Shown: positions 24,050-34,190 of the stretch, piece by piece
Position numbering within the stretch: position 1 is the stretch's first letter
Layout: each line of letters starts with the position of its first letter
Assembly (NCBI RefSeq): GCF_011397635.1
Contig: NC_064764.1
Location: 38,792,455 to 38,856,454, forward strand
Length of the DNA stretch: 64,000 nucleotides
Source: Epinephelus fuscoguttatus
Lineage: Eukaryota; Chordata; Actinopteri; Perciformes; Serranidae
Direction: 5' to 3'
Notes under the pieces: model-generated
Databases searched by the model: none
What the model saw: only the letters and a program-made list of their open reading frames with translations
Told to the model about the DNA's origin: nothing
Translations under genes and position numbers: made by a program

Positions 24050-27000
24050 CTTTGTGTCTAATAGGGGTCATTCCAGTATTTGCTTGAGCTATAGTTTGGA
24101 CGTGGATTCAATGATGCTTTGACCTGTTTCACTGGCATTGTAGCGACACTTATGTCAAAACTTCACTGGTGTTCTGGCCCTTGTTTGGACTAATATTGTC
24201 TCGTATTTTGTCCCTGGTTTAGTCCAGTATTCAGTGGTGTTTAAGCCTTCGTAGTACAACATTTGTCTTTAGCCCTGGTTTAGTCCAATATTTGGTGGTG
24301 TTTGAACCCTTATTTTAGTGCAATATTTGGTGGTGCTTTAGCCCTGGTTCGGTCCAGTATTGGGTCATGTTTTAGTCATGGTTTGGTCCAATATTTTGAG
24401 GCATTTTAGCCCCAAATTGGTCCAGTGTTTGGTGGTGTATTAGCCCTGGTTTGGTCCAGTATTTGGTGGTGTGTTAGCCCTGGTTTGGTCCAGTATTTGG
24501 TGGCGTGTTAGCCCTGGTTTGGTCCAGTATTTGGTGGTGTGTTAGCCCTGGTTTGGTCCAGTATTGGGTCATGTTTTAGTCATGGTTTGGTCCAATATTT
24601 TGAGGCATTTTAGCCCCAAATTGGTCCAGTATTTGGTGGTGTGTTAGCCCTGGATTGGTCCAGTATTTGGTGGTGTGTTAGCCCTGGTTTGGTCCAGTAT
24701 TTGGTGGTGTATTAGCCCTGGATTGGTCCAGTATTTGGTGGTGTATTAGCCCTGGATTGGTCCAGTATTTGGTGGTGTGTTAGCCCTGGTTTGGTCCAGT
24801 ATTTGGTGGTGTGTTAGCCCTGGTTTGGTCCAATATTTAGTGGTTTTATTCTTATTTTAGTCCAGTATTCAGTGAAGTTTTATCCCTGTTCTGGTCCAGT
24901 ATTCTGTGCTGTCTTGGCCCTGGTTTGGTCCAATATTTGTTGGTGTATTAGCCCTGGTTTGGTCACATTTTGGTGGTGTCTTGGCCCTGGTTTGGTCTAA
25001 TATTTGTTGGTGTATTAGCCCTGGTTTAGTCCAATATTTAGTGGTTTTATTCTTATTTTAGTCCAATATTCAGTGACGTATTATCCCTGGTTTGGTCCAG
25101 TATTTGGTGGTGTAATAGCCCTGGTTTGGTCCAGTATTTGGTGGTGTATTGGCCCTGGTTTGGTCCAGTATTTGTTGGTGTATGAGCCCTGGCTTGGTCC
25201 AGTATTTGGTGGTGTAATAGCCCTGGCTTGGTCCAGTATTTGGTGGTGTCCTAGCCCTGGTTTCATCCAGTATTTGGTGGCGTATTCACCATGGTTTGGT
25301 CCAGTATTTGGTGATGTTTTAGCCCTGGTTTGGTCCAGTATTTGGTGGTGTCCTAGCCCTGGTTTCATCCAGTATTTGGTGGCGTATTCACCATGGTTTG
25401 GTCCAGTATTTGGTGGTGTATTAGCCCTGGTTTCGTCCAGTATTTGGTGTTGTAATAGCCCTGGCTTGGTCCAGTATTTGGTGGTGTATTAGCCCTGGTT
25501 TGGTCCAGTATTTGGTGGTGTGTTAGCCCTGGTTTGGTCCAGTATTTGGTGGTGTGTTAGCCCTGGTTTGGTCCAGTATTTGTTGGTGTGTTAGCCCTGG
25601 TTTGGTCCAGTATTTGGTGGTGTATTAGCCCTGATTTGGTCCAGTATTTGGTGGTGTGTTAGCCCTGGTTTGGTCCAGTATTTGCTGGTGTGTTAGCCCT
25701 GGTTTGGTCCAATAGTTGGTGGTGTATTAGCCCTGGTTTGGTCCAGTAATAAATGATGTGTTAGCCCTGGTTTGGTCCAGTATTTGGTGGTGTGTTAGCC
25801 CTGGTTTGGTCCAATATTTGGTGGTGTGTTAGCCATGGTTTAGTCCAGTATTTGGTGGTGTGTTAGCCCTGGTTTGGTCCAGTATTTGGTGGTGTGTTAG
25901 CCCTGGTTTAGTCCAGTATTTGGTGGTGTGTTAGCCCTGGTTTGGTCCAGTATTTGGTGGTGTGTTAGCCATGGTTTAGTCCAGTATTTGGTGGTGTGTT
26001 AGCCCTGGTTTGGTCCAATATTTGGTGGTGTGTTAGCCATGGTTTAGTCCAGTATTTGGTGGTGTGTTAGCCCTGGTTTGGTCCAGTATTTGGTGGTGTA
26101 TTAGCCCTGGTTTGGTCCAGTACTTGTTGGTGTATTAGCCCTGGTTTGGTCCAGTATTTGGTGGTGTGTTAGCCCTGGTTTGGTCCAATATTTGGTGGTG
26201 TGTTAGCCCTGGTTTAGTCCAGTATTTGGTGGTGTGTTAGCCCTGGTTTAGTCCAGTATTTGTTGGTGTGTTAGCCCTGGTTTGGTCCAATAGTTGGTGG
26301 TGTATTAGCCCTGGTTTGGTCCAGTATTTGGTGGTGTATTAGCCCTGGTTTGGTCCAGTATTTGGTGGTGTGTTAGCCCTGGTTTGGTCCAGTATTTGGT
26401 GGTGTGTTAGCCCTGGTTTGGTCCAGTATTTGGTGGTGTATTAGCCCTGGTTTGGTCCAGTATTTGGTGGTGTATTAGCCCTGGTTTGGTCCAGTATTTG
26501 TTGGTGTGTTAGCCCTGGTTTGGTCCAATAGTTGGTGGTGTGTTAGCCCTGGTTTGGTCCAGTAATAAATGATGTGTTAGCCCTGGTTTGGTCCAGTATT
26601 TGTTGGTGTGTTAGCCCTGGTTTGGTCCAATAGTTGGTGGTGTGTTAGCCCTGGTTTGGTCCAATAGTTGGTGGTGTGTTAGCCCTGGTTTGGTCCAGTA
26701 TTTGGTGGTGTGTTAGCCCTGGTTTGGTCCAGTATTTGGTGGTGTGTTAGCCCTGGTTTGGTCCAATAGTTGGTGGTGTGTTAGCCCTGGTTTGGTCCAG
26801 TAATAAATGATGTGTTAGCCCTGGTTTAGTCCAGTATTTGTTGGTGTGTTAGCCCTGGTTTGGTCCAATAGTTGGTGGTGTGTTAGCCCTGGTTTGGTCC
26901 AGTATTTGGTGGTGTATTAGCCCTGGTTTGGTCCAATATTTGGTGGTGTATTAGCCCTGGTTTGGTCCAGTATTTGGTGGTGTGTTAGCCCTGGTTTGGT

Positions 27001-28890
27001 CCAATATTTGGTGGTGTATTAGCCCTGGTTTAGTCCAGTATTTGGTGGTGTATTAGCCCTGGTTTAGTCCAGTATTTGTTGGTGTGTTAGCCCTGGTTTG
27101 GTCCAATAGTTGGTGGTGTGTTAGCCCTGGTTTGGTCCAGTAATAAATGATGTGTTAGCCCTGGTTTGGTCCAGTAATAAATGGTGTGTTAGCCCTGGTT
27201 TGGTCCAATAGTTGGTGGTGTGTTAGCCCTGGTTTAGTCCAGTATTTGGTGGTGTGTTAGCCCTGGTTTGGTCCAATATTTGGTGGTGTGTTAGCCCTGG
27301 TTTGGTCCAATATTTGGTGGTGTGTTAGCCCTGGTTTGGTCCAATATTTGGTGGTGTGTTAGCCCTGGTTTGGTCCAGTATTTGGTGGTGTGTTAGCCCT
27401 GGTTTGGTCCAATATTTGGTGGTGTGTTAGCCCTGGTTTGGTCCAATATTTGGTGGTGTATTAGCCCTGGTTTGGTCCAATATTTGGTGGTGTATTAGCC
27501 CTGGTTTGGTCCAGTAATAAATGATGTGTTAGCCCTGGTTTGGTCCAATATTTGGTGGTGTGTTAGCCCTGGTTTGGTCCAATATTTGGTGGTGTATTAG
27601 CCCTGGTTTGGTCCAGTAATAAATGATGTGTTAGCCCTGGTTTGGTCCAGTAATAAATGGTGTGTTAGCCCTGGTTTGGTCCAGTATTTGTTGGTGTGTT
27701 AGCCCTGGTTTGGTCCAGTATTTGGTGGTGTATTAGCCCTGGTTTGGTCCAGTAATAAATGATGTGTTAGCCCTGGTTTGGTCCAGTAATAAATGGTGTA
27801 TTGGCCCTGGTTTGGTCCAGTATTTGGTGGTGTGTTAGCCTTGGTTTGGTCCAGTATTTGTTGGTGTGTTAGCCCTGGTTTGGTCCAGTATTTGGTGTGT
27901 TAGCCCTGGTTTAGTCCAGTATTTAGTAGTGTCTTAGCCCTGGTTTGGTCCAGTATTTCTTGGTGCTTTTATTCTTGTTTCAATCCACTATTCTGTGATG
28001 GTTTATCCCTGTTCTGGTCCAATATTCTGTGATGTATTAGCCCTAGTTTGGTCCAGTATTTGGTGGTGTATTAGCCCTAGTTTGGTCCAGTATTTGGTGG
28101 TGGTTTGACCCTGGTTTGGTCCAGTATTCAGATATGATTTAGTCCTGGTTTGGTCCAATATTTGTTGGTGCTTTATTCTTGTTTCAGTCCACTATTCAGT
28201 GATGTTTTGTCCCTGTTCTGGTCCAATATTCTGTAGTGTATTAGCCCTGGTTTGGTCCAGTATTTAGTTTTGGTTTAGCCCTGGTTTTGTCACATTTTGT
28301 GGTGTATTGGTCCCGGTTTGGTCCAGTATTTGGTGGTGTTTTAGCCCTGGTTTGGGCAATTGTTTGGTGGTGTTTTAGCTTTGTGGTGCTTTCTTTTGGT
28401 CTTTTCTTTTGGCCTTTTCTTTTGGTGCTGTAGCCCTTGTTCAGTCAAGTATTATTTAGTGTTTTAGCCTTGGTTTGGGCTGATATTCTGTGGTGTTTCA
28501 GCCCCTGTTTTGTCCAATATTTTCTTGTGCATTTGCCTTAGTTTGGCCTAATATTCCCTGGTATTTGTTGGATGGTATCTGGTTTGGACCACTGTGTGTT
28601 GGTAATTTAGCCTTGGTTTGACCTTCTGTCCTTTTGGTGTTTAGTCCCAGTGTTCTGTAGCGCTTTATCCCTGCTTTGGTCAAAGAAATTGTGGTTTCAT
28701 AGCCCTGGTTTGATCCAACATTTGGTTGTATTTAAAGCTATTATTTCTTGTGCTTTTATCTCAGTTTTGGCTAATGTTCTCTGGCATTCTCGCCCTGGTT
28801 CCATCCATTGTTTTGTGAAATTTTAGCCTTGGTTTAGTCTTTTATTCTTCTGGTGTTTCAGCCTTCGTTTGGTTTAATATTTGCTGGTGT
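24050..28890 (+). repeat. Large minisatellite, 34-bp unit, roughly 140 copies
   Basis: This is a tandem array of a 34-bp unit containing TTAGCCCTGGTTTGGTCC and AGTATTTGGTGGTGTG. The core, about 24430-27940, is nearly homogeneous. Units at both edges (24050-24430 and 27950-28890) are progressively degenerate, as expected when unequal exchange homogenises the middle. The plus strand is strongly G+T-rich. Named variants include CCAATAGTTGG, TATTTGTTGG and AGTAATAAATGATG. Open frames crossing the array (such as 25073-25492) only reflect the repeat; 34 is not a multiple of 3, so the frame rotates with each unit. Confidence 0.97.
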
Positions 28891-29033
28891 TTTAGCTGTT
28901 AAGATTAAGGGGTTTGCTATATTTTACTCCTGCGTCACAGGAAGCACTGCTGTCCAACTCAAACACGCACATCCAAAGCTTCAACCATCCAACACACAAA
29001 GTGATTTTAATCTGACATCATCATCCAAACACA

Positions 29034-29035
29034 CA

Positions 29036-29067
<32 letters not shown>
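29034..29067. repeat. (CA)n microsatellite
   Basis: A CA dinucleotide run just beyond the distal edge of the minisatellite. Confidence 0.92.
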
Positions 29068-29072
<5 letters not shown>

Positions 29073-31000
29073 ACCAGGTTGGTTCCCACAATACCTCAGT
29101 GAGTGTTTATCCAACTTGCTGCTCCATTTCACATCATGAAACAATAGAACGCACACACAGTAAGTGGTTCCAGTGGTTTATGGAGCAGTGCTGCGTCAAT
29201 GCTGACCTCCAACTGCCCACAAAACACAGAGAGGGTGAGAAGGAGGGTGAGAGGGAGAGATATACAGAAATGCCCCGGTCTAATCATACGCACAAGTGGA
29301 AAGTAGATGTCATTTAGGTAATTACAGTAGAGAACATTTTTAAGTAGTGGTCTTTTACCTGAGCATTTCCACTGCATGAGAATTCTTACTCCACTACATT
29401 TGTGCAGTAGCTAGATTTTATACCCAAAGCATTAGAGAAACTCCTAAAATCTGAGCTAGATGGAGTTGCAAGAATATAATCCAGTATACAAAGTTCTTCT
29501 CCTTACCAAAAAATGGTACAACGCTTTGCTGCTTTGAGACCTTTTGCCTAGTTCTTACAGAGACTACGTAGTTCATTCAAGGGAAGGCAATGTGTCGTTT
29601 ATGCCCAAATATCTGCAAGGTATGTATGCAAAGTTACGCCACTGCATCTTATGGCCAAGCCCAAATTTATATTTAAGATATTTGTTCAAAACAAAGTGTT
29701 GTGTTATTTCTTACACATTTCTAAAGAAACTTTTAGTGCTGTGTTGTGTTTACTGTCTGACATAAGGACCACATCTGACTGATTAAATCTGTGTCCTTTT
29801 AAAGAGGTTATGAAATCAAAGGAGAGATCACAAGCCAGGGGCTGCAGTACTTTGATTATGTCATTGTCTCTCTGGTTTATCTGGTCCACATCTTGGGTGA
29901 ATTATCGAGTCATCACCACAGACTGAGGTCACCATAACAACAAAATCCATCAGATAAAAGACAGACACTAGCCAGGAACAAAAGACTGGATCAGCAGAGT
30001 CTTTTTACCCATATCCAACACAGATTCGGCGTCCCTGTGGACGAATAAAAACATTATAAAATGCTTCCTCGAACAGTTGAACTCACTACCCTCTAGTCGC
30101 TTCACTGAGAGCCTGGACCATTGCAGATCATGGAAAGAAACTTTAACAGGACTCAAACAGTTCAGTCTATGACTTTGTTGCTGTGCTAAATTTTTGCACA
30201 CACAGCGGTTTTAAATTCAGCCTGCTGCTGGTCTGAACGCCTACGAACTAATTCAAACTAGCAGCAGCAAACTGTGTCAGCTCTGTCAACAGTTAACCGA
30301 GCAGCCACCTCTGCAGAGGTTTTCTTTTACCGTAATAACAGTGTGATACACATCTGAATGTTCTCAGTGCTTTGCTGAAACTCCCGAACCATTCTGACTC
30401 TTAATCAGTGTTCAGGTACTTCCTGTTTCCTGCTGAACACTCTCCCAAAGGAGCAACGCAACAGAGGGGCAACAGTGTCGCCTGCTGATTCAACTGGAAA
30501 CACACAACCAATACGAACCCTAATGCAGCTCCAGTACTCTGAACTAGGGCTGTTATCAAAGTTTGTTAAGTTTTTGTTTCGTTTTTTTCTATCTTGTGTT
30601 TTTGTATAAATTTGAAATCACAACAAATAAAATGAACAGAAAAGCAGTCTAAAATACATTTAACAGGTTATTTTCATCTTTGACAGCCTTACTTTAAACC
30701 CACTGTTGCATCTTGTACAGTGTGCACACTTACCATGTTTGGGGTCACAGAGGTTCCCAGCATGCATCACGGATGGCTTGTCGATCCATCATGGTATCCT
30801 GAGCTCATATTAATCTCCTTATAATTCCAGTTTGAGCACATTTTACTTTGTAATTCTGGTTTGAGCTTGTTTCTGCAGAACAGTGACACCTGCTGTTTAA
30901 TGTGGGAATGGCAAGCAAATGATTCCCTCCAGGAATTTTTTTAAAGGTCTGGTTTGAGGATTTAGGGGGGTATACTGGCAGAAATTAAATATTGCCTCAA
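29068..31000. other. Intergenic, nothing firmly recognised
   Basis: No conserved open frame was seen. A CTAGGGCTGTTATC word near 30545 resembles a hAT end, but no partner was found. Confidence 0.55.
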
Positions 31001-31004
31001 ACCC

Positions 31005-31205
31005 TAGGGTGTTTGCATGTTCTCCCTGTGTCAGCGTGGGTTTCCTCCAGCTGCTCCAGCTTCCTCCCACAGTCCAAAGACATGCAGGTTAATTGGTGAC
31101 TCTAAATTGTTTGAATGGTTGTCGGTCTATATGTGTCAGCCCTGTGATAGTCTGGTGACCTGTCCAGGGTGAACCCTGCCTCTCACCCAGTGTCAGCACT
31201 TTATA
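31005..31205 (+). repeat. Dispersed fish repeat (plus orientation)
   Basis: This holds GTGGGTTTCCTCCAGCTGC, CTTCCTCCCACAGTCCAAAG, ACATGCAGGTTAATTGGTGA and GACCTGTCCAGGGTGAACCC. It is a repeat I recognise as abundant in teleost genomes. A reverse-oriented relative is at 20421-20545. Confidence 0.65.
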
Positions 31206-31690
31206 AAGATGTACAGACAGTATTTTAGGAGGTATGCAGACGAGGAGGGGTGATGCTGATGCTGATGGGTTGGTTTATATAGCTGGGTGAGATAGGGTTT
31301 CTGTATTCAATATCTAAGGCTGTTTTTCATTTATCTATATTAATGTTTGTAAATCAGGGACAGGTGTTGACAATTTCCTTTATAACTGAGACATGAATAC
31401 TAAGAAGGGTGTAGGATTACATAAGTGCACACTTCTTCCTGCCCCTTTTTGAGCATGTCTGCCCTGGCTGCAACCAGACAACGTTTGGCATTTTTACTTT
31501 AACCATTAACAAAATGGTTACCATTTAACTTTCCATCTTATTGATTACAAGCCTTATTGTTTCACTTCTATACGACGTAATGATTGAGATGAACATGAAT
31601 TTATCACAGAGGGTATAAGAGTGGAATTAAAACTGCAGCACAGGAGGTAAAACTGATGTGAACGTTGAAATCTTTTAAGAGAAAAACAGT

Positions 31691-31696
31691 TTTATT
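31691..31696 (-). promoter_or_regulatory. dnajc10: Candidate dnajc10 polyadenylation signal
   Basis: TTTATT on the plus strand gives AATAAA on the minus strand, about 1.5 kb past the dnajc10 stop. Another hexamer at 32362-32367 lies nearer. Which is used, if either, cannot be decided from sequence. Confidence 0.3.
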
Positions 31697-31754
31697 GTGA
31701 AGCTCCAACAGTTTCTACATGAACAATAAAATACAACACTGTGTCAACATCAGG

Positions 31755-31793
31755 CTCCATGTGTGTGTGTGTGTGTGTGTCTGTGTGTGTGTA
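31755..31793. repeat. (GT)n microsatellite
   Basis: An interrupted GT run. Confidence 0.9.
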
Positions 31794-31849
31794 TGGTAAG
31801 CCCTTTAACATTTAATCAGTAGCAGTAATCAGTGGATATCAACAGTTGC

Positions 31850-32900
31850 TTTTTTCTACAGTTGACAGAATTCCAAGTCGACATATCCATACTTTGATTT
31901 TGACTAGCAGAAATAGATTCAAAGATATCTGCAATTTATTTCTTACTAGTGGAATTATTTTTCCATAGACATCTGTAACTTAATTACAACTTGTCAACTT
32001 TAACCATTGACTCCTATCCAAACTCAGTAGCAGATATCTATAATTAATTTTTGACATGCTGACTAGTTGAAGTTCTAATTAATGATGTCTACAGCTAAGT
32101 TGTCACTTGTGGTGATGTTCACTGTGGATATCTACATATGTTCTTACATTGCAGATATCATAAATGAAATTCTAGAAAAGTAAAAATTCAATTCTGACAA
32201 GTCAAAGTAAATTATTGATTTGTCAGCCTGGAATTGTAACTGGTAATGTAATTTCAGATATCTGAAATAGAATTCTAACAAGTGAAAATGACATTCGTAC
32301 TAGTAACAATTACGATATCTACAGTCCCTTTTTATAATTTCAAGTAAATTCAAGTTTTGATTTTATTCATAAATTCCAATTTCACAAATTATAATTTGCC
32401 TCAGAGGGCTTTATAGCATAAAACATCTCTCTAGCTTTGGACCCTCACAGCGGATTACGAAAAACTCCCAAAAAGAAAAACATTTAGAGGGGAAAAAAAT
32501 GGTAGAACCGGTCCGTCTTTTTTTAATTGTAGACATCTGAAAACGTTGTTCTTACTCTTTTGTTTAAGTCTTGTCTTCGCTCTGTTATTGTAATACTATA
32601 CATATTATTGCTTTTTATGTTCCTTTTTTTTTTAAATAAACTGTATTGAGGCAGATCCCAGACCCCATACAATCAACTGCTGTTGTTTTGGAACGTGCTG
32701 TATCAATAATACTGACTTGACTTAGTACAAACATAACTATTGATATCTATAATTAAATTAAAGATATCTGTGAATCAGTTTTGACCAGTCGGAGTGTAAT
32801 TTCAACATGTGAAAATATATTTGTAACATGTCAAAACTGATTTACAGATATCTTAAATTAACATGTCTTCATGTCAAAAATGTAATTTCCACTTGTGTTG
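31850..32900. repeat. GATATC-rich interspersed repeat tract
   Basis: About nine GATATC palindromes occur in 1 kb (near 31924, 32035, 32128, 32153, 32258, 32313, 32743, 32763 and 32846). They alternate with ACTAGT-, GACAAGTC- and ACATGTCAAA-like words and AT-rich spacers. The tract behaves like a degraded tandem array with inverted internal symmetry. A non-repeat block at about 32370-32690, starting near AATTTGCCTCAGAGGGCTTT, interrupts it and looks like an inserted dispersed element. The tract lies just downstream of dnajc10. Confidence 0.6.
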
Positions 32901-33222
32901 TAAAAAATTAAACGTTCAGTTAAAGGATTTACCATAGTGTGTGCGTGTCAGTAACATGTCCAGTATGCAGTGTCCCACAGTTTTACTTCATAGAGTAAAT
33001 ACAAACGATGGAGACAGAAATAAAAACAAATAAAAACAAGGCAGAAGTGTTCAGTACATTCAACACACAGCAGGTAACAGTCCGTCTGTCTCTGTGTTAC
33101 AGCTGTGGTCTTCACAAGGAGTGTTGACTGATCGATCTTTGTGCCGGACCAATCAAATTCACCTATGTCCCTCCCTGACCAATCAAATCACTGGTCTTTG
33201 TCGCGGCAGCGCCCACAGATTA

Positions 33223-34190
33223 TCAGAGCTCATCCTGCGGGGGAAAAACAACAACGTCAGACTGAGGTTCTCCGTCCGGTTTGTGTTTGGATTTAAGGTG
33301 AACAGAGACTCACCTTTTTGTGTAACTGTGGCGACACCTTTTGTAGCCGCTGTCTGATGATGTCAGCAATCACGTTAGCATCCCGGCTATTGATATATTC
33401 TCCGCTGTGTTCATACTGTCAACACACACACAAACAAGTTTAAACTTTAAAGAGATAGTTTGGGTTGTATGAGGTACTTGAAACTTGTAAAATATGTATA
33501 TATGTGAAAGTGATACAGTGGATGTGTACGTAGTAATAAAATAAAATAAATGTTTCAAAACAAATGTATTGGAAAAGGTCCTTTGGTGCTGTAAGGGTTT
33601 GATTCAGTGTTTTGTCGTGTGCTGCTTCATCTCATGTTTTAGTACGATACCTAAAAGGTGAAGCTGGTTATTTCTCTAAAGGTGCTGCTGCTTGGTGTGC
33701 GTGCACTCACCCTCCTTGTTCCCAGGTAGGGGTAGAATCTGACAGTTGGGTAGGCGGTGATTCCAGCTGCTTGACAGGTCTGATAATGAGCCTGACAGTC
33801 CACCTTCCCTGCTCGAACCTCCCCTTTAAGAATCTGTCAGTCACACAGAGAACACCCTCATAAAGAGCCTCGACTACACAGAGATCGTCTCTTTTAAGAA
33901 CCTGTCAGCGTGTGTTTAAAGTCACAGCCTGCAGCTGCTAGAAGAGTGGGGTTTAATTTGTCGGTTGCCTCTCCAGGGCTGTGACTGACAGGAGCCACAG
34001 AGAAGAGGACATTAGATAATAAGGTTAATTTAGAAAAAGGAAACTGTGTCTCACCCGAGCCAAGACTTCAAACTCTGGGGCGAAGTGTTGACAGGGTCCA
34101 CACCAGGGAGCGTAGAAATCCACAACCCAGTGATCCTGACTTGACAGAACCTGAGACCTGAAGGACTCTGGAGTGAGGTCCACCGATGCT
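33223..34190 (-). other. dnajc10: dnajc10 exons 22-25: Trx4 domain (CGPC) and KDEL
   Basis: Exons: 34055-34190, 33711-33833, 33314-33415 and 33223-33234. They encode [63 protein letters not shown] and [19 protein letters not shown]. The last exon adds only DEL and the stop after LHKK, giving KKDEL, the ER-retrieval signal. A 12-nt coding tail in its own exon makes splicing of the last intron essential for ER retention. Confidence 0.95.

Noticed and set aside
25081-25368. 95-aa minus-strand frame of GLGHHQILDQ repeats
   Set aside because: This is the same minisatellite on the other strand; repetition explains the openness.
25073-25492. 139-aa open frame of WFGPVFGGV/ALVWSSIWW repeats
   Set aside because: It is the minisatellite read in rotating frames (34-bp unit, 102-bp coding period). 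There is no start context, and it has neighbours with stops, so it is not a gene.
24050-28890. CRISPR-like array
   Set aside because: The repeat is head-to-tail without unique spacers, in a eukaryotic genome. It is a minisatellite.
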